A stretch of 64,000 bases of DNA, from contig JBMNKZ010000009.1 in assembly GCA_050952465.1 (NCBI GenBank), forward strand, positions 124,001 through 188,000. The letters are read 5' to 3'. Origin of the DNA: DUPU01 sp050952465. Lineage in GTDB: Bacteria > Bacillota > Dehalobacteriia > Dehalobacteriales > Dehalobacteriaceae. Every line of letters starts with the position of its first letter. The first letter of the stretch is position 1. Positions 44,132 to 53,051 of the stretch are shown here, in pieces. The notes beneath the pieces were generated by a model, which saw only the letters and a list, made by a program, of their open reading frames with translations, searched no databases and was not told the DNA's origin. The position numbers and the translations under genes were made by a program.

Positions 44132-45571
44132 ATGAGAGTAAACACTAAGTTTCAAACAAATTTAGGCCTTAACATTTTAAGTCAAGACCAATGTGAGTCA
44201 ATTCATTTTGCCACCCTGGAAGTACTCGATCGCATTGGAATTAATGTTTTTGATCAAGAAGCATTGGAACTATTAAAAAAAGGCGGGGCAAAAGTTGATG
44301 GATATCGAGTGCGAATTCCATCATGGATGGTGAAAAGAGCTTTGGCTACCGCTCCTTGCCGGGTACCCATGGGCAATCGTGAAGGAGCCAGGGCCATGCT
44401 ATTAGAAAAAGGGCGTAGTTATTATGGTACCGGTTCGGATACCCCATATACCAGAGACCCCTTCAGTGGCGAACGCAGATTGGCTACTAAACAGGATGTG
44501 GCTAATTTTAGCAGGGTGTGCGACAGTTTGGAAAATATTGATTTTGTAATGTCAATGGCCCTGGCCTCCGATGTGTCAAGATTAAATTCTTATGTACATC
44601 AATTTGAGGCCATGCTTTTTAATACTAGTAAACCAATTGTCTATACGGCGGAAGGTTACAGAGATACGGTAGATATTATTAAAATGGCAGAGATTGTGGC
44701 CGGAAGCCCGGAAGATTTGGCGGCTAACCCCTTCATAGCTTTATATAACGAACCTTCCTCGCCGTTACAGTACAGTTCGGAAGCTGTTCAGAAGTTGTTA
44801 TATCTAGCGGAAAAAAGATTGCCTATCATAAATGTTCCCGCTGTAATGTTGGGTGCAACGGGACCGGTTACCCCGGCGGGAGCGATTGTAGTTGCCAATA
44901 GTGAGCTGCTATCCGGTCTGGTGATGCATCAACTGAAAGCGGAAGGTGCCCCGTATATTTACGGAGGAGGAATACCTCCCATGGATATGATGACTCAGGT
45001 TTGTTCCTATGGCGGCCCGGAAGAACACCAGAATTGCGCGGCATTAGTCACATTAGCGAGAGAGTTTTATCACTTGCCTGTATTTACTACCGGGGGATGT
45101 TCTGATGCAGTAGTGTTCGATCAACAGGCTGGAATGGAAGCAGGCTTTAATATTCTTAGTACCAGTTTAGCGGGGGGTAATCTGATTCATGATTTAGGTT
45201 ATATTGAAGCCGGGATGACTTCATCCCTGGAAATGCTGGTTTTATGTAATGAGGCTGTTGGTATGGCAAAATACTTTGTTAAAGGTATTGAAATTACACC
45301 TGAGACCTTAGCTCTTGATGTGATCGAAAAAGTCCAACCGGGGGGTAATTTTTTTGCGGAAGAACATACATTTAATAATTTTAAAAAACACATGCACTTC
45401 CCTGACCTATTAAACCGTTATCCCTATGATAAATGGAAAGAATCAGGAGCTACTACATTTGGAGATCGGGCTAATCGAAAAGTTAGGGATATTTTAAAAA
45501 ACCATTGTCCCCTCCAGTTACCGAAAGATGTAATTGAACGCGTTAAGGAAATAACATCAAAAAGAAGCTAA
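44132..45571 (+). CDS. MttB-superfamily methyltransferase 4 (non-pyrrolysine)
   Basis: This is a 479-residue close paralogue of the preceding gene, 32 bp downstream, probably in the same transcript. It carries YGTGSDTPYTRD, LYNEPSSPLQYS, GATGPVTPAG, GGGIPPMDMMTQV, GCSDAVVFDQQ and LIHDLGYIEAG. Differences from homologue 3 lie mostly in the active-site-facing segments, so the pair may accept different substrates or form a heteromer (inference). GGGGGAG precedes the ATG. Two hairpins end the transcript. Confidence 0.9.
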   Translation: MRVNTKFQTNLGLNILSQDQCESIHFATLEVLDRIGINVFDQEALELLKKGGAKVDGYRVRIPSWMVKRALATAPCRVPMGNREGARAMLLEKGRSYYGTGSDTPYTRDPFSGERRLATKQDVANFSRVCDSLENIDFVMSMALASDVSRLNSYVHQFEAMLFNTSKPIVYTAEGYRDTVDIIKMAEIVAGSPEDLAANPFIALYNEPSSPLQYSSEAVQKLLYLAEKRLPIINVPAVMLGATGPVTPAGAIVVANSELLSGLVMHQLKAEGAPYIYGGGIPPMDMMTQVCSYGGPEEHQNCAALVTLAREFYHLPVFTTGGCSDAVVFDQQAGMEAGFNILSTSLAGGNLIHDLGYIEAGMTSSLEMLVLCNEAVGMAKYFVKGIEITPETLALDVIEKVQPGGNFFAEEHTFNNFKKHMHFPDLLNRYPYDKWKESGATTFGDRANRKVRDILKNHCPLQLPKDVIERVKEITSKRS

Positions 45572-45594
45572 AACTACAACGAAAACGGGGCCAT

Positions 45595-45678
45595 GGGGAC
45601 GGTTCGAGCGTCCCCAGAAGGTTGCTAAGGCATGCATAATTTTTAGGCGTCTGCATGATTTTTATGCAGTGCTTTTTT
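45595..45678 (+). terminator. Tandem hairpins after the second mttB pair
   Basis: GGGGACG/CGTCCCC (45595-45615) is a 7-bp stem. CTGCAT/ATGCAG (45651-45669) is followed by TGCTTTTTT, the likely terminator. Confidence 0.7.
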
Positions 45679-45715
45679 GCCTGGGTAACTTTATTTTAGT
45701 CAAAGATTCAGGGAT

Positions 45716-45793
45716 GCAATCTATTCCCTTTCAAATCTGGGAGCAGATATTTTATACAGCTATTTGAATCCCCGCATTCGAGTCAGAAAATAA
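45716..45793 (+). pseudogene. Remnant of a duplicated OppB-type permease gene (3' end only)
   Basis: About 80 bp closely repeats the 3' end of the permease gene ending at 35961. The translated tail IYSLSNLGADILYSYLNPRIR matches except for its last residues (VRK versus YRK), and the similarity runs past the stop into GGCAAAC. Only about six or seven bases differ. No upstream part is present, so it marks a deleted or recombined second transporter operon. Confidence 0.85.
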
Positions 45794-45860
45794 GGCAAAC
45801 TAAACAACGGCGAAATAGGTAATTGCAGAATAAGTAAAATTAAAAAGTGAGGTTAAAAGT

Positions 45861-47186
45861 ATGGATGGAAACGATAGAGTTGCCGAGTTTATTCGGGATA
45901 TAAAATGGAACAGCCTGCCCGAAGGAGTACGCCGACGAGCCTATTTGTGTCTATTGGATAATCTAGGGGTTACACTGACCGGCACGATGACACCGATAAG
46001 CCGGATTGCTGCCAAGTATGCTTCAGAGACATGGCGGGGTGATGCTGCAACTATACTACTTCATCAGTGCCGAGCATCGGTACCTGGAGCTGCCTTCGCC
46101 AATGCATGTGCGGGCAATGCCCTGGATTTAGACGATGATGCCATATTTACCCGGGGGCATCCTGGTGCACAAATTTTTCCGGCAGCCCTAGCCGTCGCGG
46201 AAAAGGTAGGGGCTAGCGGCCAGGCACTTCTGGAAGCATTAGTTGTTGGCTATGAGGTAGCCATCCGAGGGGGGCGCTGTTGGCACGACCACCATGAAAT
46301 CTACCAGGCGTGTGGTTCTTGGGGTTCGCTGGGATGTGCAGCGGCGGCGGCGCGTCTGTTAGGCCTGAATCATGACCAAATTATGCATGCTTTGGGTATT
46401 GCTGAATATTATGCGCCCAATGCCCCGATGATGCGCGACATCTGCAATCCCACCATGGTCAAGCATGCGATTGGTTGGGGAGCAATGAACGGATGTACCT
46501 CTGCTGAGCTGGCCGCACATGGTTATACCGGTATCCCCAGCATCTTTGGTTTTGAACAGTATCGTGACTGGGTAATGGATATTGGACGGCACTACTGGAT
46601 GACTGATGGGGTGTGTTACAAAGACTGGTCTTCTTGTGCTTGGGGCCATGCTGCTGCCGTAGCTGTGCTGGAATTGTTGGATAAACATCGAATCACTGCT
46701 GACGAAATCAGCCACATCAAGGTAGAAACTTTTGAAGAAGCAATGATGCTATATCAGGGTTATCCTACAACCACGGAAGAGGCCCAGTTCAGTGTAAAGT
46801 GGCCACTGGCCTGCCTGGTAATCGACGGCCAACTAGGCCCTGATCAGGTATTGGAACACCGCTTGAAGGATCCCAAGATATGTGCTTTAATGGACAAAAT
46901 TGAGTTGGTATTCGATCCCGTGGTGGATCAGATGTACAAGGATACTAAAGAAACTGACCTAATCATGCATAGTGCTGTGGAAATCACCTTACGGGATGGG
47001 CGTCACTATGAATCAGGTATTGTTGAACGGGGAGCGGATCGCTGGGATGAACAATCCCTGGAGCGGAAATTCCGCAGGCTAACTGCCCATGTGTTAGAAC
47101 CGGGGAAGGTGGATTACCTGGTCAAGATGGTGTGGGCTTTCGAGGATGTACCTGATATACGCCAATTAGTTGAACTTGTGAATTAA
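45861..47186 (+). CDS. MmgE/PrpD-family protein (2-methylcitrate dehydratase / cis-aconitate decarboxylase superfamily)
   Basis: This is a 441-residue member of the MmgE/PrpD superfamily, which comprises cluster-independent dehydratases and decarboxylases of tricarboxylate-like compounds. The N-terminal all-alpha part shows ANACAGNALDLDDDAIFTRGHPGAQIFPAALAVAE, the family core with DDD and GHPG. The C-terminal half is the mixed alpha/beta lid. GTGAGG precedes the ATG. It stands behind a permease-gene remnant, so its original operon probably contained a transporter like the one at 30-36 kb. The substrate is not known. Confidence 0.85.
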   Translation: MDGNDRVAEFIRDIKWNSLPEGVRRRAYLCLLDNLGVTLTGTMTPISRIAAKYASETWRGDAATILLHQCRASVPGAAFANACAGNALDLDDDAIFTRGHPGAQIFPAALAVAEKVGASGQALLEALVVGYEVAIRGGRCWHDHHEIYQACGSWGSLGCAAAAARLLGLNHDQIMHALGIAEYYAPNAPMMRDICNPTMVKHAIGWGAMNGCTSAELAAHGYTGIPSIFGFEQYRDWVMDIGRHYWMTDGVCYKDWSSCAWGHAAAVAVLELLDKHRITADEISHIKVETFEEAMMLYQGYPTTTEEAQFSVKWPLACLVIDGQLGPDQVLEHRLKDPKICALMDKIELVFDPVVDQMYKDTKETDLIMHSAVEITLRDGRHYESGIVERGADRWDEQSLERKFRRLTAHVLEPGKVDYLVKMVWAFEDVPDIRQLVELVN

Positions 47187-47229
47187 TAGCTGATTTGAAG
47201 TTCTGAGTGGATGATTTATATCTGCCATG

Positions 47230-47257
47230 TTGACATTTTAATTAATATTAATATAAT
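47230..47257 (+). promoter_or_regulatory. Sigma-A promoter of ileS
   Basis: TTGACA, a 16-bp AT-rich spacer and TATAAT lie about 25 bp before the T-box leader. Confidence 0.75.
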
Positions 47258-47283
47258 TATTATAATATAGGACAAATAACGAT

Positions 47284-47513
47284 AAAGTGATGATTGGGAT
47301 AAGTAAGCAGAGAGGTTTTACAGCGAATCCGGGAGGGTGGAAGCCGGATGGCCAAATGTTGAAATGATCACCCAGGAATGGTAGCCCGAATCTTATAATA
47401 CAGTAAGGTTACCCGGAGTTCGGCCGTTATCTGAAAAGAGCGACTAGGTTTGAACCTGGTAACTAGGGTGGTACCACGGAACTTTCCGTCCCTTTTGGGA
47501 TTGGAAAGTTTTT
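47284..47513 (+). promoter_or_regulatory. T-box leader (tRNA-Ile-responsive) upstream of ileS
   Basis: The leader shows the conserved T-box sequence AGGGTGGTACCACGG (47465-47479), an AGTA element near its start, and a distal stem I segment GGGAGGGTGGAAGCC. A candidate specifier ATC (Ile) followed by A lies at 47367-47369. The terminator stem AACTTTCC/GGAAAGTT (47480-47510) runs into T residues. Uncharged tRNA-Ile would favour the antiterminator and let ileS be transcribed. Confidence 0.93.
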
Positions 47514-47556
47514 ATATTTTGTGATAGATTGATTTGAATTTGAAAGGAGTTAAAAG

Positions 47557-50355
47557 ATGGATTACTCAAAAACACTGAATTTGCCCCAAACCGATTTTCC
47601 TATGCGGGGCAATCTTCCCCAAAGGGAACCGGAGATCTTGAAATTCTGGGAGGAAATTGACATCTATAAAAAGGTGCAAGAACAGACGAAAGGAAAACCG
47701 AAATTTATTCTCCATGACGGGCCTCCTTACGCAAATGGGGATATCCATCTGGGGCATACCCTGAACAAAGTATTAAAGGATATGATTGTGAAGTTCAAGT
47801 CCATGGACGGTTTTGATGCTCCTTATATTCCCGGCTGGGATACCCATGGATTGCCCATTGAACAAAGAGCCATTAAGGATTTGGGCTTAAATCGTCATAA
47901 GGTAAGTACAGTAGAGTTTAGGCAAAAATGTGCCGATTATGCCTTGAAATATGTAGATATTCAGCGGGAGCAGTTTAAACGCTTAGGTGTAAGAGGAGAT
48001 TGGGATCACCCTTATATCACCCTTTTGAAAGAATATGAAGCAGTGCAGATTGGCGTTTTTGGAGAGATGGCGAAGAAAGGTTATATTTATAAAGGGCTTA
48101 AGCCGGTATATTGGTGTGCCGACTGTGAGACAGCTTTGGCGGAAGCTGAAGTGGAATATGCCGATGCCAAATCCCCTTCCATTTATGTTAAATTCCAGGT
48201 AAAAGACGGCAAGGGTTTAGTAGATTCTGACTCTTATTTTGTGATCTGGACCACTACTCCGTGGACCATTCCCGCTAATGTGGCCATCTGCCTTCATCCG
48301 GACTTTACTTATGTCTTGGCAGAGGTAGAGGGGGAAAAGCTGGTTTTGGCCAAAGAATTGTTAGCCGCTTTCCTAAAAGAAATTGAAAAAGAAAGCTACA
48401 CCATTCTTAAAGAATTTAAAGGCAGTGATTTGGAATATATCCTGTGTCAGCATCCCATCATGGATCGGGATTCTTTGGTAATCCTCGGGGAGCATGTGAC
48501 TCTGGAAGCCGGTACCGGCTGCGTGCATACAGCACCTGGTCATGGAGCTGATGACTTTATAGTGGGTCGCAAATACAATCTGCCGGTGATTTCACCTTTG
48601 GATGACCGGGGTGTCTTTACGGAAGAAGGTGCTCAATTCCAGGGAATGAAAACCGGGGATGCTAATGGAGCCGTAATTAAGGAACTAGCGGAAAAAGGGG
48701 CTTTAATTAAGCAGATATCCATCCACCATCAGTATCCACACTGCTGGAGATGTAAACATCCGATTCTGTTCCGTGCCACTGAGCAGTGGTTTGCTTCCAT
48801 TGACGGGTTTAGGGAGCAGGCCTTGGCAGAGATTGATCAAGTGCAATGGATCCCCGCTTGGGGGAGAGATCGGATTTATAATATGATTCATGATCGGAAC
48901 GATTGGTGTATTTCTCGCCAGCGCACCTGGGGAGTGCCCATTCCTATTTTCTACTGTGAGGAATGTGGCCATCCAGTGATTAATGATGCCACCATCAGTC
49001 ATATTCAGGAACTGTTCCGAGAGCATGGATCCCAGATTTGGTTCGCCAAAGAAGCTGCAGATCTAATCCCGAAGGGGTTAAAATGCGATAAATGCGGTCA
49101 TGGTCATTTCCGAAAGGAAACAGATATTATGGACGTATGGTTTGACTCTGGTTCCAGCCATGCAGCGGTGTTAGAGACCCGGGAAGATCATCGGTGGCCG
49201 GCAGATCTTTATTTGGAAGGAAGCGACCAGCACCGCGGCTGGTTTAATTCATCTCTCTCCACGGCAGTTGCCACCAAGGGTAAAGCTCCCTATAAAGCTG
49301 TTTTGACCCATGGTTTTGTGGTAGATGAAAAAGGAAGGAAAATGTCCAAGTCCCTGGGTAATGTGGTAGATCCCTTAAAGGTAATCAACCAAATGGGGGC
49401 TGATGTGATGCGCCTATGGGTATCTTCGGCGGATTACCGTTCAGATTTGGCCAATTCCCCCAACATCATGAAGCAGGTATCTGAAGCCTACCGGAAAATT
49501 AGAAATACCGCTCGCTTTTTAATGAGCAATCTTTATGATTTTGATCCGGTTAAGGATCGGGTAGATATCGCTGATCTGCAGGAATTAGACCGCTGGGCGA
49601 TGCATAAATTGCATAAGTTAATCGAACGGGTGCTCAATGCTTATCGAAACTATGAGTTCCATATTGTCTACCATGCCATTCATAAATTCTGCGTGGTGGA
49701 TATGAGTGCTTTTTATTTGGATATTGTAAAAGACCGGGTTTATACTTCTGTGGCCCATGATCATGGAAGGCGGGCGGCCCAAACGGTGATGTATGACACC
49801 ATCCATGCATTAGTAAGACTTATTGCTCCGGTACTAACTTTTACTTCAGAAGAAATCTGGCGCTATCTCCCCAAAGAGAAAGATGCTCCCGTCAGTGTGC
49901 AAATGCTCTCTATGCCGGAAATAAAAGATGAGTATATCAATGAAGAATTGGCGGCAAAATGGGATCGGCTTTTGGATATTCGGGAAAAGGTATCAAAAGA
50001 GCTTGAAATTGCGAGGCAAGAAAAGGTGATCGGCCATTCATTGAATGCCGCAGTGGATTTATATCCGGATGAAGAAATCTTTAAGTTTTTAAAAGAGGTA
50101 GAAGACCAATTGGCGACTATTTTTATCGTGTCTTCTGTTGCCCTTTTTGATCCGGGGGCTTTTGTTCCGGAGGAAGCCAGAAAAGCTGAGGATATGGCTC
50201 TTGCTATAAAGGTAGGTATAGCACCGGGCGAAAAATGTGAGCGGTGCTGGACATATAGTACCACTGTAGGTGAAGATCATGAACACCCCACACTATGCAG
50301 CCGTTGCGCTGGCGTAGTCCTGTGCCAGGGAGACAGGACCCTTGGCACAGAATAA
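47557..50355 (+). CDS. ileS: Isoleucyl-tRNA synthetase
   Basis: IleRS (932 residues) attaches isoleucine to its tRNA. HLGH (64-67) and KMSKS (about 595) form the class I active site, and TTPWTIPAN marks the editing domain. A C-terminal zinc finger CERCWTYS ... CSRC is present. The DYSKTLNLPQTDFPMRGNLP N-terminus is typical of Firmicute enzymes. It is preceded by a T-box leader and followed by a strong terminator. In Bacillus it ends the ftsZ-to-ileS block. Confidence 0.99.
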   Translation: MDYSKTLNLPQTDFPMRGNLPQREPEILKFWEEIDIYKKVQEQTKGKPKFILHDGPPYANGDIHLGHTLNKVLKDMIVKFKSMDGFDAPYIPGWDTHGLPIEQRAIKDLGLNRHKVSTVEFRQKCADYALKYVDIQREQFKRLGVRGDWDHPYITLLKEYEAVQIGVFGEMAKKGYIYKGLKPVYWCADCETALAEAEVEYADAKSPSIYVKFQVKDGKGLVDSDSYFVIWTTTPWTIPANVAICLHPDFTYVLAEVEGEKLVLAKELLAAFLKEIEKESYTILKEFKGSDLEYILCQHPIMDRDSLVILGEHVTLEAGTGCVHTAPGHGADDFIVGRKYNLPVISPLDDRGVFTEEGAQFQGMKTGDANGAVIKELAEKGALIKQISIHHQYPHCWRCKHPILFRATEQWFASIDGFREQALAEIDQVQWIPAWGRDRIYNMIHDRNDWCISRQRTWGVPIPIFYCEECGHPVINDATISHIQELFREHGSQIWFAKEAADLIPKGLKCDKCGHGHFRKETDIMDVWFDSGSSHAAVLETREDHRWPADLYLEGSDQHRGWFNSSLSTAVATKGKAPYKAVLTHGFVVDEKGRKMSKSLGNVVDPLKVINQMGADVMRLWVSSADYRSDLANSPNIMKQVSEAYRKIRNTARFLMSNLYDFDPVKDRVDIADLQELDRWAMHKLHKLIERVLNAYRNYEFHIVYHAIHKFCVVDMSAFYLDIVKDRVYTSVAHDHGRRAAQTVMYDTIHALVRLIAPVLTFTSEEIWRYLPKEKDAPVSVQMLSMPEIKDEYINEELAAKWDRLLDIREKVSKELEIARQEKVIGHSLNAAVDLYPDEEIFKFLKEVEDQLATIFIVSSVALFDPGAFVPEEARKAEDMALAIKVGIAPGEKCERCWTYSTTVGEDHEHPTLCSRCAGVVLCQGDRTLGTE

Positions 50356-50369
50356 TAGAAATATATTTA

Positions 50370-50406
50370 GTGTGTCAAGGAACCTGTCTCCTTGACACAC
50401 TTTTTT
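50370..50406 (+). terminator. Intrinsic terminator after ileS
   Basis: GTGTGTCAAGGA and TCCTTGACACAC form a perfect 12-bp stem with a 7-nt loop, followed by six T. Confidence 0.93.
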
Positions 50407-50471
50407 CTGTTATTATTTAATGAAAAGTGTAGAATAACAGTAAACAATCTATCGAATAAAGGAGAAGAGTG

Positions 50472-50747
50472 ATGAAGGATAAAGTAATTGTAACTGTTGT
50501 GGGTAAAGATAAAGTGGGCATTATTGCCGGGGTCACTGCAGCTTTAGCTCTGGCTGGAGTTAACATTCTGGATATCAGTCAGACGATTATGCAGGATTTC
50601 TTTACGATGATTATGATTTGCGACATGTCCCAAGCAAGTATGGATTTGTCAAATCTAAAAAACCTGATGGAGGAAGAAGGAAATAAGATCGGCGTAAAAA
50701 TCACTGTGCAGCATGAAAAAGTGTTTCAGTTTATGCACAGAATATAA
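50472..50747 (+). CDS. ACT-domain protein (UPF0237 family)
   Basis: This is a 91-residue protein consisting of one ACT domain: VIVTVVGKDKVGIIAGVTAALA, then NILDISQTIMQDFFTMIM. It belongs to the UPF0237 family, found next to UPF0210 proteins as here. It may bind an amino acid and regulate its partner; the function is not shown. I use the ATG rather than the GTG one codon upstream. Confidence 0.9.
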   Translation: MKDKVIVTVVGKDKVGIIAGVTAALALAGVNILDISQTIMQDFFTMIMICDMSQASMDLSNLKNLMEEEGNKIGVKITVQHEKVFQFMHRI

Positions 50748-50820
50748 CGGGGTGATAGATGTCCCCGAAAAACTTCCACCATTGAGTTATAACGAAAGTG
50801 CTTGAGAGGAGTAGAAAATA

Positions 50821-52188
50821 ATGCCAATTACGGTCCAGCCTAATGAAATTATGGAAACCATCCATATGGTAGAAATGGAAAATTTGGATGTACGTACCAT
50901 TACCATGGGTATTAACTTGAGAGATTGTGCCGACAGGGATATCAAGGTATCCTGTCAAAAAATATATGATAAGATTTACCGGTTTGCTAAAAATTTAGTG
51001 CAGGTTGGGGAAGAAATCGAATCTGATTACGGTATACCCATTGTGAATAAGCGAATTTCTGTGACTCCCATTGCTTTGGTGGGGGAGGCAGCAGAAGCGG
51101 AAGATTATTTTCCCTATGCCGAAGTTTTGGACAAGGTCTCTAAAGATGTAGGGGTAAATTTTATTGGTGGATTTTCTGCCCTGGTGCATAAGGGGTTTAC
51201 TGCAGGAGATTGGAAACTGATTCGCTCTATTCCTCGGGCTTTGGCCGAGACAGAAAGAGTCTGTGCTTCTGTAAACATTGGTACCACGAAAGCCGGCATC
51301 AATATGAATGCGGTGTTGGAGATGGGCCGGATAATTAAGGAAACAGCTGAGCTTACCAGAGACCGGGGGGGCTTAGGATGTGCTAAACTTGTGGTCTTTT
51401 GCAATGTTCCTGAGGACAACCCTTTTATGGCAGGTGCTTTTCATGGTATCGGAGAACCGGAAGCAGTAATTAATGTAGGGGTAAGCGGTCCCGGGGTGGT
51501 ATTAAGTGCTGTCAAAAAACATCCAGATGCGGATTTGGGGACACTTGCAGAAATTATTAAGAAGACCGCCTTTAAGGTGACCCGGATGGGAGAATTAGTA
51601 GGCCGAGCGGCATCCAGGAAACTTAATGTCCCCTTTGGCATCGTGGACTTGTCGTTAGCTCCGACTCCTGCTATTGGGGACAGCGTTGCAGATATTTTGG
51701 AAGCTATGGGCTTGGAAAGATGCGGTACCCATGGCACTACAGCTGCCCTGGCCATGCTAAATGATGCGGTGAAAAAGGGCGGTTCCATGGCTTCATCCTA
51801 TGTGGGCGGTTTAAGCGGGGCTTTTATCCCGGTAAGTGAAGATGCGGGAATGATCCGGGCGGTGGAGGAAAAGGCTTTGTCTATCGAAAAGCTGGAAGCC
51901 ATGACTTGTGTTTGTTCTGTGGGACTGGACATGATTACTGTGCCCGGGGATACTCCAGCGGAAACTATTGCCGCTATTATTGCCGATGAAGCGGCCATTG
52001 GCATGATTAATAATAAGACTACTGCAGTCCGGTTAATTCCGGCACCGGGGAAACAAGTAGGAGATTATGTGGAATTTGGTGGCTTATTAGGAAAGGGACC
52101 AGTGATGGCGGTCAACCAAAACGATGCCAGCAAATTTGTTCAAAGAGGCGGACGGATTCCTGCACCTTTAGGTGCATTAACAAATTAG
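50821..52188 (+). CDS. UPF0210 (DUF711) family protein
   Basis: This 455-residue UPF0210 protein is conserved across Firmicutes. Signature segments are ITMGINLRDC, GIPIVNKRISVTPI, FIGGFSALVHKG, FHGIGEPEAVINVGVSGPGVV, GIVDLSLAPTPAIGDSVADIL and GTHGTTAALAMLND. It has glycyl-radical-like and aminopeptidase-like fold proposals but no confirmed activity. It forms a conserved pair with the ACT gene 73 bp upstream. Confidence 0.93.
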   Translation: MPITVQPNEIMETIHMVEMENLDVRTITMGINLRDCADRDIKVSCQKIYDKIYRFAKNLVQVGEEIESDYGIPIVNKRISVTPIALVGEAAEAEDYFPYAEVLDKVSKDVGVNFIGGFSALVHKGFTAGDWKLIRSIPRALAETERVCASVNIGTTKAGINMNAVLEMGRIIKETAELTRDRGGLGCAKLVVFCNVPEDNPFMAGAFHGIGEPEAVINVGVSGPGVVLSAVKKHPDADLGTLAEIIKKTAFKVTRMGELVGRAASRKLNVPFGIVDLSLAPTPAIGDSVADILEAMGLERCGTHGTTAALAMLNDAVKKGGSMASSYVGGLSGAFIPVSEDAGMIRAVEEKALSIEKLEAMTCVCSVGLDMITVPGDTPAETIAAIIADEAAIGMINNKTTAVRLIPAPGKQVGDYVEFGGLLGKGPVMAVNQNDASKFVQRGGRIPAPLGALTN

Positions 52189-52260
52189 ATTTTTCAAGGA
52201 TATTGCTGCAGAAAACTGATTTTTAGGGAATAGCAAAAGCCTACCATGGGGAGATGCAAA

Positions 52261-52289
52261 GGGGCACACCTCTCAGAGAGGAATGCCCC
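52261..52289. terminator. Bidirectional hairpin between UPF0210 gene and nitroreductase gene
   Basis: GGGGCA/TGCCCC and CCTCTC/GAGAGG nest in one hairpin with two 2-nt internal bulges. It lies between convergent genes. No T-tract is present. Confidence 0.6.
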
Positions 52290-52337
52290 ATGGTTAGCGT
52301 TTGCGATTAGTGTTGAGGAAAGACTTATCTTGAGATT

Positions 52338-52850
52338 TTACCAGCGATCATAATGAATCCTCTTTTCCTCAAAACGATTTGCCGCATCTTTTTTTTCCTT
52401 GGGATAACCGACGGCAATCAGGGAAAAAGGGATGATATTTTCTGGGGCTTCTATAAGTATCATCATGCTTTTCACTAAAACAGCTTGAGGATAAATCCCC
52501 ATCCAAACCGCGCCAAGTCCTAAAGCATGAGCAGCTAGTAGAATATTTTCCGTGGCAGCAGCACAATCTTGAGTCCAGAAATTTTCGGATTTAAACAGAT
52601 TTCTGTCTCCACAAACTAATATGGCCAGATTAGCCTCTTTTAACATTGTTGAGTAAGGATGAAAACGCATAATTTGATTTAGTGCTTCCCGCTTTTTTAT
52701 TACAACAAATTGCCAAGGTTGCTGATTATGAGCAGAGGGAGCACTCATTCCTGCTTTTAAAAGTTCGGTCACTAATTCATCAGATATCGGTTCCGATGTA
52801 AACTTACGAATGCTGCGCCGAGATAAAATAGCATTTAAAAGATCATTCAT
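52338..52850 (-). CDS. Nitroreductase-family flavoprotein
   Basis: This 170-residue FMN-binding nitroreductase-family protein opens with LNAILSRRSIRKFTSEPISDELV, which supplies the FMN-contact Arg. SAPSAHNQQPWQFVVI and LGLGAVWMGIYP follow. Clostridial enzymes of this group reduce quinones, nitro compounds or flavins. It is divergent from the XRE-cupin regulator gene, and a CTTCTGGAATAT sequence lies just upstream of its start, at 52894. Confidence 0.92.
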   Translation of the reverse strand: MNDLLNAILSRRSIRKFTSEPISDELVTELLKAGMSAPSAHNQQPWQFVVIKKREALNQIMRFHPYSTMLKEANLAILVCGDRNLFKSENFWTQDCAAATENILLAAHALGLGAVWMGIYPQAVLVKSMMILIEAPENIIPFSLIAVGYPKEKKDAANRFEEKRIHYDRW

Positions 52851-52977
52851 GATAACACCTCATATAATGTTTTATACTCCACAATTTCTACTCCTTCTGG
52901 AATATATTTTAAAATAGTATATCATTAGTTTATGTCAAGATACAAGTTTAGATAAGGTGCAGTAATTAATATTTCTA

Positions 52978-53006
52978 ATGACAAAATTCCAGGAATACTG
53001 TATAAT
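52978..53006 (+). promoter_or_regulatory. Promoter of the XRE-cupin regulator, containing a palindromic motif
   Basis: ATGACA, a 17-bp spacer and TATAAT form a sigma-A promoter. The spacer contains ATTCCAGGAAT (52986-52996), a palindrome. TTCTGGAATAT occurs again at 52895 (in front of the nitroreductase gene) and 53731 (in front of the symporter), so it may be the regulator's own operator. Confidence 0.6.
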
Positions 53007-53051
53007 TTTTTATAAGTAATGGAAGTATGGAATGAACGAGGTGGATTATAT

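Noticed and set aside
26978..45571. Pyrrolysine (in-frame TAG) in the MttB homologues
   Set aside because: All four genes are open over 479-491 codons without an internal stop, so they are non-pyrrolysine homologues.
47284..47480. Alternative reading of the ileS leader as a protein-coding region
   Set aside because: The T-box sequence, AGTA element and terminator stem explain it better, and no convincing frame occurs.
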